A stretch of DNA of 64,000 bases, taken from Anaerolineales bacterium (GTDB lineage: Bacteria; Chloroflexota; Anaerolineae; Anaerolineales; Villigracilaceae). Position 1 is the stretch's first letter, and each line of letters starts with the position of its first letter. This document shows positions 23,459 through 33,269 of the stretch, one piece after another. Made by a program: the position numbers and the translations under genes. The stretch is from NCBI GenBank assembly GCA_015075725.1, contig JABTTV010000001.1, positions 2,232,001 to 2,296,000 of the forward strand. The letters run 5' to 3'. The notes beneath the pieces are model-generated. The model worked only from the letters and a program-made list of their open reading frames with translations. It had not been told where the DNA came from and searched no databases.

Positions 23459-25798
23459 GTGAAGACAAAGATTGGTGTTCAATCAATTTTCTCAATATTA
23501 TTCTTTTTCTCAGGGTCTGCCGCGATAGCCTTCCAGGTAATCTGGCAGAAAGTTCTTGCCCAAGTAGTCGGAGTTGATTCGGTTTCGGTTGCAATCATAG
23601 TAATAATATTTATGTCTGGTTTAGGTTTTGGTTCCTTATACGCTGCATACTTTATTGAGCGTTTTAAAGGACGCCTTATATTTTATTATAGCTTTATAAA
23701 TATTTTTATTGGGTTTTATGGTTTTTTTTCGTTGAAATTAATTCGAAAGATCAATGAGTTATTAATCCCTTTCGTTCCCAATTCATTTCTTTCTGATCTT
23801 TTGATTAATTTCTTGATACTGTTCACACCCATATTCTTGATGGGTATGACGACGCCCGTGGTGATTGAGCTGTCGAAGGAAGATCTGGCGTCTCTTGGAA
23901 AGACGGAAGGATTTTTTTATGGAATTAATACATTAGGTTCGGCTATTGGGGCATTAATTACGAATTTTGTATTGATTGAATGGATAGGTTTTGCTGGCAC
24001 CGTAAGCTTGGCGTCTTTGTTGTACTTATTAATATCTGTTATCGTCTTCAGGATTTATCAAACAGAAACGAGGAAAAGTTACGAAACACTGGCGGGGGCT
24101 CGTAATTATTCTGCTGCTCTCGAGTTTGATATCATGCTCCCTTCATTTCTCTTTGGTTTTTCCAGTTTATCATTGGAACTGATACTTTTCAGGGTATTAA
24201 GTAATTATCTGACTATGTCAACATTGGTTTATCCTGTAATGATATCTTCCTTTTTGATATTGATTGCGGCAGGTAATTATGTCGGGGGAATATTAGTCGA
24301 CAGGCAATTTATCAACAAAGCAAAGCTGATTTTTTTTATTGGCATCAGTGCTTTGATTTTGATCACAATTCCTTTCATCATATCCCCCAGCGCTTTTGCC
24401 GGTGTAGGCGCTCTCGTTTTTACAAGCTTTAATGGGCAACTAGTATCTGAAATTCCCAATGTGCGGATAGGAGATCCAAATCCAATTATTGCTTTTTTAT
24501 TTTCTCTATTTTTTATGATTGGCATACTGCCTCTGGCGAGTTTTTTTACAATCATTGCCCGTATTTCGACTAAAAATATAGAATCCGCAGGGAGTCGATT
24601 TGCGCTCATACTTTTTTGGTATACAGTTGGGAATATTTTTGGGTCTTTCCTCACAGGATTATATTTCTTCGAGTGGTTCGGCACCATTGGATCGTTGTTA
24701 GTTGTTTTGGCTGTGATATTTCTAAGTGTAGCCATCCTTTTGTACTCACAGATAAAAAAAATCGATAAGGCTTATGTGAAACAGGGTTTTTTCTTGGCAA
24801 TGATCTTGATATTTTGCCTTTTTGTGATTCCCAAAGATTACTATATGCGTTTCAGATTGGGTAACTATGAACCAGCCAAAATCTATGAAGGACGGAATGG
24901 AGTTGTCTCGGTTGTGCCCACAAGCAGGTTTTATACAATTATTGATATGTTTAGAACAGCTTCTGCTTCAGCGATTGTTAGAGACCCGGAACCGGGTGAA
25001 CAGTATGAGGCTTGGAGGTGGAATATGTCTCAGATAATGGCATTGGATCCAGAATTCCGCCCTAAGAGGATTTTGATTATCGGATTAGGACACGGGTATC
25101 TTGTTAATGCGCTGTTAGATTATGATTTTGTTGAAGAAATAATAATTGTAGATATTTCCGATGAGATTGTTCTCGCTGTAGAAGAGAATACAGACGGATC
25201 CTATCAGCGAATGTTTGAAGATCCTCGTGTCAAAATCATAATTGACGATGGGAGACGTTATGCCCAACGGGCATTGGTTGCGGGAGAAAAATTCGATCTA
25301 ATTCAGAATAAAGTAAATGAACCATGGCATAGCGGATCTGCGAGTTTGTTTACTGTCGAATTCTTTGGTGTCATGCGCGACTTACTTACACCAAATGGCT
25401 ACGTAGCTGTCCGACCCAAGGTCGGACATGCGTTTGACGCTTTGAAAGTTTTTGATTACGCGATCTGGCCAACAGGCGACTATCATATGTATTTAGGACG
25501 CAATGAGAGTTTTCGCCCTTTTGAATTGCAAATTACTGATGATATTTATTCGGAATTTATTGCTACAACGCCTGGGCATCGGGATGATAGTACTGCTAAT
25601 AATAGGCGACAGAAAATTACAATCGTGTTATTGGAGCCTGGAGACTTAGTTGGTTATCAAAACAATACAGATGATCGTCCGGTTTTTGAGTATTACTGGC
25701 TTAATAATTTTAGTCAAAAGTATAATGATCCAAGAATTGATATTTCATTGGAACAGTACAGAGAAAAAATTATTACCGCTTATAGTAAGGAACAATGA
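23459..25798 (+). CDS. Membrane protein with spermidine-synthase-like C-terminal domain
   Basis: 779 residues starting at GTG with AAAGGAG upstream. About ten to twelve membrane helices fill residues 1-450 in the style of fused MFS/spermidine-synthase proteins (GSAAIAFQVIWQKVLAQVVG at the start is typical). The C-terminal Rossmann domain has LIIGLGHGYLVNAL (motif I), IVDISDEIV, and IIDDGRRYAQ. At the catalytic place of aminopropyl transferases, where two Asp are expected, this protein reads QNKVNEPWHSG, with Asn in both places, so true spermidine synthesis is doubtful. Its role may be membrane-linked methyl or aminopropyl transfer in surface-glycan export. First gene of the AT-rich island. 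Confidence 0.8.
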   Translation: MKTKIGVQSIFSILFFFSGSAAIAFQVIWQKVLAQVVGVDSVSVAIIVIIFMSGLGFGSLYAAYFIERFKGRLIFYYSFINIFIGFYGFFSLKLIRKINELLIPFVPNSFLSDLLINFLILFTPIFLMGMTTPVVIELSKEDLASLGKTEGFFYGINTLGSAIGALITNFVLIEWIGFAGTVSLASLLYLLISVIVFRIYQTETRKSYETLAGARNYSAALEFDIMLPSFLFGFSSLSLELILFRVLSNYLTMSTLVYPVMISSFLILIAAGNYVGGILVDRQFINKAKLIFFIGISALILITIPFIISPSAFAGVGALVFTSFNGQLVSEIPNVRIGDPNPIIAFLFSLFFMIGILPLASFFTIIARISTKNIESAGSRFALILFWYTVGNIFGSFLTGLYFFEWFGTIGSLLVVLAVIFLSVAILLYSQIKKIDKAYVKQGFFLAMILIFCLFVIPKDYYMRFRLGNYEPAKIYEGRNGVVSVVPTSRFYTIIDMFRTASASAIVRDPEPGEQYEAWRWNMSQIMALDPEFRPKRILIIGLGHGYLVNALLDYDFVEEIIIVDISDEIVLAVEENTDGSYQRMFEDPRVKIIIDDGRRYAQRALVAGEKFDLIQNKVNEPWHSGSASLFTVEFFGVMRDLLTPNGYVAVRPKVGHAFDALKVFDYAIWPTGDYHMYLGRNESFRPFELQITDDIYSEFIATTPGHRDDSTANNRRQKITIVLLEPGDLVGYQNNTDDRPVFEYYWLNNFSQKYNDPRIDISLEQYREKIITAYSKEQ

Positions 25799-26175
25799 TA
25801 TTGCTATGGTTTTCTCTACCCTTTTCTAATTTATTAACTTATCTTTGACTTGGAAGTAATTTTGTAATGATATATAACTGTGATGTCTATGACTTCAGCA
25901 ATTTCAAGTTTGAAATTAACACTTTGGAAAGTTGCTCATTTATTATATTTTCTACAAGATGGTTTTTGTAGCATGATTAGACAATCCGCAACCATCAATT
26001 TGTCGGATTGCGTCGAGCTTTTGGGAAATTTGTGCCTTTTGTAATCGTTTCAGAGTTTACACTGTTTTGATTTGGAATTATTATTGTAGTTCCTAAGCTA
26101 GTAGAGTTGTCTTATTCGTTATGGTATATTTCATGTGCTTTATTGGTATCGATAATAAACACCAGGAGTTAAGTT
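25799..26175. other. 377-bp AT-rich gap
   Basis: No open frame of note. It holds a near-perfect inverted repeat, AATTTCAA-GT-TTGAAATT (25900-25917), and a looser CAATCCG/CGGATTG pair (25982-26010). The next gene has AGGAG before its ATG. No strong promoter recognised. Confidence 0.4.
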
Positions 26176-27135
26176 ATGTATAAAGACAAAACAATTGCTG
26201 TAGTTGTGCCTGCATACCAAGAAGAATTGCTGATAGGGCGCGTAATTGAAACGATGCCGGAATTTGTTGATAAAATTGTGATTGTTGATGACTTTAGTTC
26301 TGATAATACTGTTTCCATTGTAAATAGTCATCTGGATAAACTTCCAAAGAAAATCGTGCTTATTCGCCATGAAGTAAATCAGGGCGTGGGAGGTGCGATT
26401 GCCACAGGTTATAAATGGTGCCGCGATCATGGTTTCGATGTTGCAGTTGTGATGGCGGGCGATGCTCAAATGGACCCTAAAGACTTACCCGCAATACTCG
26501 ATCCCGTAGTCGCCGGAATTGTCGATTTTTCCAAAGGTAATAGACTTATTACAGGTGATGCATGGGAAAAAATACCAAAGGTTCGCTATTTGGGTAACTC
26601 AGTTTTATCATTACTGACTAAAATTGCATCTGGTTATTGGCATGTTGCCGATTCGCAAACCGGTTACACGGCTATTAATAAACGAGCTTTGAAGTTAATT
26701 GATTGGAATAAGATGTATAAGCGGTATGGGCAACCGAATGATTTGCTTGTTCGGTTGAATATTTATAATCTGCGAGTATGTGATGTGGCAGTTACTCCAG
26801 TTTATAATATTGGTGAGAAAAGCGGTATTAAACCATTTCGAATTATCCCCAAGATGTCCGCCCTGCTTTTTAAGCTATTTCTGTATCGTATGACCCAAAA
26901 GTATATTATTCGCGATTTTCACCCGCTGATATTTTTCTATTTTGCCGGATTTCTTTTCTTTATCTTGGATTCATTATTTCTTATTCGTTTTTTTATTCTA
27001 TGGACGCGTTCAGGCAACATTCCTGAGATAACAGCACTTTCAATAGTATTTTGCACTTTTTCCAGCATGTTGTTCACCCTTTTTGCAATGTTGTTTGACA
27101 TGGAATACAATCGCTCACTGGGAAAAGATTGGTGA
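26176..27135 (+). CDS. Family 2 glycosyltransferase, polyprenyl-phosphate type
   Basis: 319 residues. GT-A core: TIAVVVPAYQEELLIGRVIE, KIVIVDDFSSDNTVSIV, VNQGVGGAIATGYKWC, VAVVMAGDAQMDPKDLPAIL (DxD-like Asp). It resembles DPM1/dolichyl-phosphate mannosyltransferase relatives. Two C-terminal membrane helices (FFYFAGFLFFILDSLFLI; SSMLFTLFAMLFDMEY). It probably makes a polyprenyl-phosphate sugar donor that GT-C enzymes such as the next gene use outside the membrane. AGGAG precedes the start; low GC like its neighbours. Confidence 0.88.
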   Translation: MYKDKTIAVVVPAYQEELLIGRVIETMPEFVDKIVIVDDFSSDNTVSIVNSHLDKLPKKIVLIRHEVNQGVGGAIATGYKWCRDHGFDVAVVMAGDAQMDPKDLPAILDPVVAGIVDFSKGNRLITGDAWEKIPKVRYLGNSVLSLLTKIASGYWHVADSQTGYTAINKRALKLIDWNKMYKRYGQPNDLLVRLNIYNLRVCDVAVTPVYNIGEKSGIKPFRIIPKMSALLFKLFLYRMTQKYIIRDFHPLIFFYFAGFLFFILDSLFLIRFFILWTRSGNIPEITALSIVFCTFSSMLFTLFAMLFDMEYNRSLGKDW

Positions 27136-27185
27136 AGGAATCGCACTAGGAAATTAATGATGTGGATGGTGTCTGATAGATAAAT

Positions 27186-30100
27186 ATGCGACGTATAGAT
27201 AAGAAACATCTCCCTATATTCCTCATCTTATTCAGTGTCATATTGGTTCTCGGTACCATATCAATTTTATCCGCCCAATACGAAGAATCACAATACGAAG
27301 AACCGATTTACAAAGACCCACAGATCGAAGAACTGCAATACGAAGTAGAACAGTACGATGGGATGTATAAATATTCCATAGAGAGGGATTACAAAGCCCT
27401 TTTACGGCATTTTTCGGAAGAGAATCCTGGACGTGGAGTCTTAGATTATCCTGGAAATGAAACTTCTGATTATGCCAAATCCTATGCAATGTTTCTTAGC
27501 GCAGAGCTGTTACGGGCGCAGCGAGAGCCGGAATTTCACTTATCGGATATGGGGGAAAATGCAGGAAATTGGCTACTTGATAATGCAGATATCGATGGCG
27601 ATGGCGTAGTTGGATGGGGGCTTCCTGTAGAATGGGATGCTTATGGGGATGGGACGGTAAATCCTCCAAACACGATATACACCATTACTACTGCTATTGC
27701 AATCAATGGATTATTAGATTGGCTGGAGATGGATCCTGATGCCCCTGAAGAACGAATAATTACGACAGTTGATGCTGCGTTTGAGCCATTTATAGATCCA
27801 AAAGCTTTAACACAAGATGGGCTATTAATGTATTCTCTGTCAAGTAATGACCAAGCTTACAGTACATTTAACCCGGGGGCTTATATGGCTGGTCAGATGC
27901 AACGGTTCAGTAGCGTTCATTCCAATTCTGCAAAACGTGATCAATTGCGTTTTGTTTCAGATACGATTATGGAATCTTTGCTTGTCTATAAACAACTAGA
28001 TCAAAATGGGGGCTGGTATTGGAATTATAGTATAGATGAACATGTCCCGAACGATGCGACACATTCCATTTATATTATTGAGGGAATTTACCAGTATATA
28101 AGATATCAAGGATCATTGGCAAATCAATTTGATTGGGTTGCGATAAACAGGCATATTCTTCTATTTTATTCTCCCGAAGAACTGCAATTTAAGCGCTTTC
28201 CACAGGTTTTGAATTATTCATTTCCTGGACAGCCTCGTTTATATGAATTGGGTATGTTAATGTATTATATGGGGAAATTTGACCTGAAAGAAACTGGTGA
28301 TGCCTTATATGCCTTTTCAGCAACATACCGTTTACCGGATGGCACCTACGCTAAACTTCCAGTAAGTGAAGACGGTTCAGAAAACAAATTGGTCGTTAAT
28401 GAATATATGTCTTATTTACTATATGGATTTAGTTCGTTGATTAACCGTCCTGTTCCCGAAAATATACAATCCCTAAGGAGCGATTGGAATTTGTTGCTTG
28501 ACCCTGTTGCATTGCTACCAACTGATACAAACGAGAATATCCTTGTCCCTTTTTCTTATTTTGACGTGGAAGACTACAATATTGAGCTCCTGTTCAATGT
28601 TCGTTTGTTGAAGGGTGAGCTGGTAGTGAATAATACAAGAATTGCCCTGCCAGCACGGGTTTTACCAATTAAGATCCTCGAATGGAATAAGAAGAATTTG
28701 GTCATTTTTACACGTGCTCTTTGGTCGAATAAAATCCAAGTTTGGAAACTTGACATTGAATCGAAATATTTTCAATCAATTCCCATGCCAGATTATCTGG
28801 ATGAAGGTATGTTCCGGCAGGGGATTTTATTTAATGAGCATATTGTCTTTATTCTTTTTGACCCGATTGCGAAGACGAATTATATATACCGGATTATTCC
28901 GACTAATGAATCTGATCAATCACTCCAATTTGACGAAAATTATAAACAGGAGTATTTCATCAACGAGCAGCTGGGTTATCGACAGCAACCAAAAATATTA
29001 ATGACAAAATTTCAGGGACACCTAATCATTGCTTCCGACTCGATCGTTTACGATTATGATTATTCGCCTACTATCGAAAAAACTACTCTACAACGTTCCA
29101 CTGATCTCCCTAATCGATATAAATTACTTGAACTTTCCTCTGACGATATTGGTGTTTTTGCATTATATAAGGATATCGAATTCTCCTTTGACAAACCAAT
29201 TTCGAGAGATAATAGACCGTTTATACTATATGATGTTGCTAACAAAAAAATTTTCCTTGATGATTATAAAGGACGTGTACCTTATAATTTGCAAGTAATT
29301 GATGGACAAGCAACAATTCATTTTGTTGAATCGCAAGAAGATATAATTAAATTGTTTTTGCTAGACCTACAAAATATGCCCGCCTCAGGTCTGATGAGTG
29401 CCGGAGTAAATAACTTTGAGGGAGAGGTTATCTGGACTCAATCTTACTATTTGAATGCGATGATAGACATATTGAGTGCGAATGAAGATTATCATACGAT
29501 AGACCCTTTTAACCCTATCAGATCACAACTTAAACAACGCTTGGATTTTGAGATGGCATTAATTGATAGGATGATATTGGAGGGTCCTGGATTACTTTGT
29601 AAAACATTTACGGTAGATCGTACGCCAACCTTGCATGCTGTTCAGACCGGAAAGTTTCTATTATTGTTGAAACGGTACTTAACCCTTCCGAATGCAATTG
29701 AAATGAGTAGTTATGAGGAATTTCGTAAGAGAGTAATTAACTTGGATGGGCACATTGAGGTCTTTGCTCAAGCAGAATCTAGTAACCCTTGGTTGACTGA
29801 AGGTAGATATTACTTGATGTGGCCAAAAGGGTCACCGTTTTGGGCAGATGGCGTTGGTATCCCCTATAATCATCAAAATATGTGGGCGGCTGGTGTTTTA
29901 TATGGTGAAGATTTGAACGATTTACCGGATGACGACCTGAGACAGATCACCTATGATATTAGCTCACAAGTTTTGGATCTAGAGGGGTTTCGCAGGGTTA
30001 TTCCAAAACATAGTCATTGGTTTGCAAAATCTTCGGGATATTATCAATGGTATTATTGGTGGGGACCTGCAAAGGAGGGATGGGCTGAAGCTGATGACAT

Positions 30101-31892
30101 ATCGGTAAATACCCCGTCATGGCGCGGTGATGGTGATAACATTGCACTGCCTGTTTATAGGACTTTTGATGCAATCACTATCTTGATCGCAGGTAAACAT
30201 TTTAATAATTTTTTACCAACTGGCATCTTGGAATATTTTAGAAACGGGATCGAAAAAGGTGAACTGGAATTGTTTATAATTCCATATTTAGAACAATATG
30301 GCAAAATTCCCAATATTGACCAGGGATTAGCAATTAAGAATTTGCGCAGTGCCAGCCAGCCAGATATGCGAAATGCTGTCTGGGCTTATCGTTATCTTTC
30401 TTATAGTATTAATAGCCCGCTATATTCAGTAAGTTCGGAGACTAACTCTCAGATTCCAATGGTGGGCACCTTTATCTTGGATGTGGCACTTGTTTTATTA
30501 TGTGCTTTTTTGCTTAATGCCATATTGCGGATTGACAGGCTCATACCTTGGTTGATAGGGTTATACCTTTTTGTTTACGCTATAGTCGTATTGACTATAG
30601 TATTGAGCAGTCTGCTTTCGCTTCTAAATAGCAAAGCATTTTTCTTGTTATTCCATTGGTCGTTCTTGGTAATCCTTACATTAATTTGGTTATTGAGAGA
30701 TGCTCCCGATTTATTCATGCCATTACGGTTGCTCAACCTCAATCCTGCATCTTGGCTGCCTTCTTTCAAGCCACATTGGGATATTTGGATAGCGGGCGTA
30801 ATATGTGCTTTTGGTTTTGTTTTTATTGGATATTCAAATTTAGTCCTTCCACAATCTATCGACGATGTCCTCACTGCTCACCTTTCACGCATAGGTTACT
30901 GGCTGCAATTTGGCAATTTGAAGCCATGGCAGGCTGATACATATCAAATGGCACAGGTCATATATCCATTTAATGCCCAGGCTCAAATTTACTGGAGTTT
31001 ATTGTTCTTAAGGACGGATCAACTGGCGGGCTTTTCGCAATGGATTGCATTGCCGATCATGATATTGACCATTTATGGTTTTTGCCGGATGATGAAGATG
31101 GGTCGCAAGTGGGCGATAATGGCGTCTTTGACTGTATTTTCGCTGCCTAGCATATATTTACAGACTTTTAGCGCGATGACAGATCTGATCAGTGCTGTGT
31201 TGTTTGTTAGTATGCTTTATTTATTGTTATCAGGGTTGGAGAGCAGGCGATTGGAAATCTTGGGATTGTCAGGATTGGCTTTGGGGCTTTCCATTGGAAC
31301 CAAGCAGACCATCATCTTTGCTATTCCGGGTCTGATAATTGTTCTAATATATATTGTGATAATAAAGAAGAAAGCTGTGATTAAGTATTTATTACAATGG
31401 GCAGGAGCATCCTTTGCTTCGATTTCTATAACTGGTGCATATATTTATATAGCCAATTATTATTGGTGGGGAAGCCCTTTCGGTCCTCCAGCGACCTTTC
31501 AAGGATTTACAAATAGAGAAACAACTCTATCCGTATTTGATACTTTAATAAGGTTTTTATTGAATGCGAAAAGTCTGTTGGCGGCAATATTTCACCTTGA
31601 CCTGTTCAGTTGGAATTATTCAGTGGTAAATCCGAGTCCGGGACCTGTGTTTGGATTATTGATATTATTCACATTTATTTACATGGGATCAATTATTAGG
31701 ACAAGGCAAAAAAATGTACCTGCTTTTTCCTTATTTATTATTTCTGTTTTTTACGGTTTGACCCTGTTAGTTGTGCGTGAATATACAACTGCTTTGTTGC
31801 GATATCTTATTATCTCGTATGTGCTTTTAATACCGCTGGCATTTTCGGGTCTCTCAGTTTTTGCTGAAGAAAAATTTAAGACTGAGGAGTAG
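27186..31892 (+). CDS. 1568-residue fusion: large ectodomain plus GT-C-like membrane domain
   Basis: Signal-anchor helix at the start (IFLILFSVILVLGTISIL), then an acidic Glu/Tyr-rich stretch with YEE/YKD repeats (about 34-60). Residues about 60-1090 are soluble and should be extracytoplasmic; they contain helical-barrel-like parts (NAGNWLLDNADIDGDGVVGWG; WYWNYSIDEH; TEGRYYLMWPKGSPFWADG) reminiscent of epimerase or glycoside-hydrolase alpha/alpha folds, but I cannot name a family. From about residue 1098 to the end are some 12 membrane helices with a GT-C/ArnT-like loop LPQSIDDVLTAHLSRIGYW carrying paired acidic residues. It may both transfer and process a glycan. Ends four bases before the next gene. 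Very low GC. Confidence 0.7.
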   Translation: MRRIDKKHLPIFLILFSVILVLGTISILSAQYEESQYEEPIYKDPQIEELQYEVEQYDGMYKYSIERDYKALLRHFSEENPGRGVLDYPGNETSDYAKSYAMFLSAELLRAQREPEFHLSDMGENAGNWLLDNADIDGDGVVGWGLPVEWDAYGDGTVNPPNTIYTITTAIAINGLLDWLEMDPDAPEERIITTVDAAFEPFIDPKALTQDGLLMYSLSSNDQAYSTFNPGAYMAGQMQRFSSVHSNSAKRDQLRFVSDTIMESLLVYKQLDQNGGWYWNYSIDEHVPNDATHSIYIIEGIYQYIRYQGSLANQFDWVAINRHILLFYSPEELQFKRFPQVLNYSFPGQPRLYELGMLMYYMGKFDLKETGDALYAFSATYRLPDGTYAKLPVSEDGSENKLVVNEYMSYLLYGFSSLINRPVPENIQSLRSDWNLLLDPVALLPTDTNENILVPFSYFDVEDYNIELLFNVRLLKGELVVNNTRIALPARVLPIKILEWNKKNLVIFTRALWSNKIQVWKLDIESKYFQSIPMPDYLDEGMFRQGILFNEHIVFILFDPIAKTNYIYRIIPTNESDQSLQFDENYKQEYFINEQLGYRQQPKILMTKFQGHLIIASDSIVYDYDYSPTIEKTTLQRSTDLPNRYKLLELSSDDIGVFALYKDIEFSFDKPISRDNRPFILYDVANKKIFLDDYKGRVPYNLQVIDGQATIHFVESQEDIIKLFLLDLQNMPASGLMSAGVNNFEGEVIWTQSYYLNAMIDILSANEDYHTIDPFNPIRSQLKQRLDFEMALIDRMILEGPGLLCKTFTVDRTPTLHAVQTGKFLLLLKRYLTLPNAIEMSSYEEFRKRVINLDGHIEVFAQAESSNPWLTEGRYYLMWPKGSPFWADGVGIPYNHQNMWAAGVLYGEDLNDLPDDDLRQITYDISSQVLDLEGFRRVIPKHSHWFAKSSGYYQWYYWWGPAKEGWAEADDISVNTPSWRGDGDNIALPVYRTFDAITILIAGKHFNNFLPTGILEYFRNGIEKGELELFIIPYLEQYGKIPNIDQGLAIKNLRSASQPDMRNAVWAYRYLSYSINSPLYSVSSETNSQIPMVGTFILDVALVLLCAFLLNAILRIDRLIPWLIGLYLFVYAIVVLTIVLSSLLSLLNSKAFFLLFHWSFLVILTLIWLLRDAPDLFMPLRLLNLNPASWLPSFKPHWDIWIAGVICAFGFVFIGYSNLVLPQSIDDVLTAHLSRIGYWLQFGNLKPWQADTYQMAQVIYPFNAQAQIYWSLLFLRTDQLAGFSQWIALPIMILTIYGFCRMMKMGRKWAIMASLTVFSLPSIYLQTFSAMTDLISAVLFVSMLYLLLSGLESRRLEILGLSGLALGLSIGTKQTIIFAIPGLIIVLIYIVIIKKKAVIKYLLQWAGASFASISITGAYIYIANYYWWGSPFGPPATFQGFTNRETTLSVFDTLIRFLLNAKSLLAAIFHLDLFSWNYSVVNPSPGPVFGLLILFTFIYMGSIIRTRQKNVPAFSLFIISVFYGLTLLVVREYTTALLRYLIISYVLLIPLAFSGLSVFAEEKFKTEE

Positions 31893-31895
31893 CTC

Positions 31896-33224
31896 GTGTT
31901 ACAAAAGGTGCGTAAACTAGCAAGGGATACTATGGAGAAAAAAGACCTAAAATCCCTCCTCATAGGGATCCTTCTTGGATTTCCGATTGTGTTAAGTTTT
32001 TCTGGTCATTTCCTATTTTTTTGGTCGCGTAGTGATGTAGTTAAATATCTTATCTTTTTCGGATTGTTAATTTTGTCAGGAGTATTGATTGGTTTACTTC
32101 TTAATAAATCTTTGAGGACAAGGCCAAAACTGACTAATAATGAACTGGTGATATTTCTTATCTTGCTTTGTATGATTTTGGGATTTGGCTTGGTGTTTAG
32201 ATCAAGAATTCCTTTGCCCCTGTTGCCGCCAACAATGTACAACATGATTTTAACTATAAGTGGTGAAAATACAGATGCCACAAGTTATTCAAAACCTATA
32301 ATCGGAATAAGGATGCTGGAAGCAAAAAGCAACAGAGCTATTTCTCTTTCGACAATATCATGTGATGGTGATTTTCTTGAGGCTAAAAGGAATGCATATT
32401 ATTTTGAGTTAGGTTCTTCTGAAGGCAAATTGCGATGCTCCTTTCGGGGGAATGTGCGTGACGCTATTATATTTATTTTCTTAAAACCACAAAACGAGGG
32501 GAGGGTGGTCGAGACGGTTTTTCGTTCTGATGCAGGGATGACGACACAAGAAACGTTTTATGTTCAATATTCTAATAATCCAACGAAAAGTTATGGTGTG
32601 TTGTTACCACACACATACTTTAGTATTTTCTGTTTGTTGTTAGATATTATTTCATTCGCGATCATTTTATCTCTTTTAATTTATGTGTTCTTCCAAGAAA
32701 TAAGAAAATTAATACCGAGAGTATTTATTTTATTTCCCGCTATAACTATGTTGTATTTGATGATCTATCCATATTCCAGCGGATATATAATTGGTAAAGA
32801 TCGTACAGATTTTCAGTTATACAGGCTTCCTGAATACGAACGGATGATTCGGGATGTAGATCGTTATGTGCCCGAAGACGCTTCCATGGTGATTGTTTAT
32901 CCCGGGAAGTATCCCGTCTCGCCTTTATTTGGTCAAAATTACACGCGTCGCTTGTTGCCTCAATATCCTGCTCCAGAATCGATTTCTGCTGACTACTTAG
33001 TCAGCTTGGGTGCAGAATATCTACTTATGAGCGCGGAGTTATTTGAAAAAGATAAACTTGAGCCCGATGGACAACTTCATTTTGTTATTTATGGAGGAGG
33101 GGAAGTACTATACCCTAATTACTCACTGTATGGCATGCTAAAATCAGGACTTATAATCGTCGCATCTTGCGTAAAACAGCCTGATTGTTTGGTTAGATAT
33201 TATATATTTAGTGTACAGAGATAA
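31896..33224 (+). CDS. Unrecognised membrane protein
   Basis: 442 residues from GTG (GAGGAG upstream), three bases after the previous stop. Three helices near the N-terminus (about 20-110), an extracytoplasmic beta-rich region (about 125-225), two helices (about 230-290), then a soluble C-terminal part with YRLPEYERMIRDVDRYVPEDASMVIVYPG and ADYLVSLGAEYLLMSAE. The last region resembles the ligand-binding tail seen after GT-C domains, so it may be a partner of the preceding fusion protein. No family assigned. Confidence 0.7.
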   Translation: MLQKVRKLARDTMEKKDLKSLLIGILLGFPIVLSFSGHFLFFWSRSDVVKYLIFFGLLILSGVLIGLLLNKSLRTRPKLTNNELVIFLILLCMILGFGLVFRSRIPLPLLPPTMYNMILTISGENTDATSYSKPIIGIRMLEAKSNRAISLSTISCDGDFLEAKRNAYYFELGSSEGKLRCSFRGNVRDAIIFIFLKPQNEGRVVETVFRSDAGMTTQETFYVQYSNNPTKSYGVLLPHTYFSIFCLLLDIISFAIILSLLIYVFFQEIRKLIPRVFILFPAITMLYLMIYPYSSGYIIGKDRTDFQLYRLPEYERMIRDVDRYVPEDASMVIVYPGKYPVSPLFGQNYTRRLLPQYPAPESISADYLVSLGAEYLLMSAELFEKDKLEPDGQLHFVIYGGGEVLYPNYSLYGMLKSGLIIVASCVKQPDCLVRYYIFSVQR

Positions 33225-33269
33225 TCCAAACGCGCTTTATATAAAAATACTTGCATTAAGGAGTTAAAA

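Noticed and set aside
25900-25917. AATTTCAA-GT-TTGAAATT as a regulatory operator
   Set aside because: AT-rich palindromes are expected by chance in such composition, and no promoter was found beside it; kept only as a note in the gap description.
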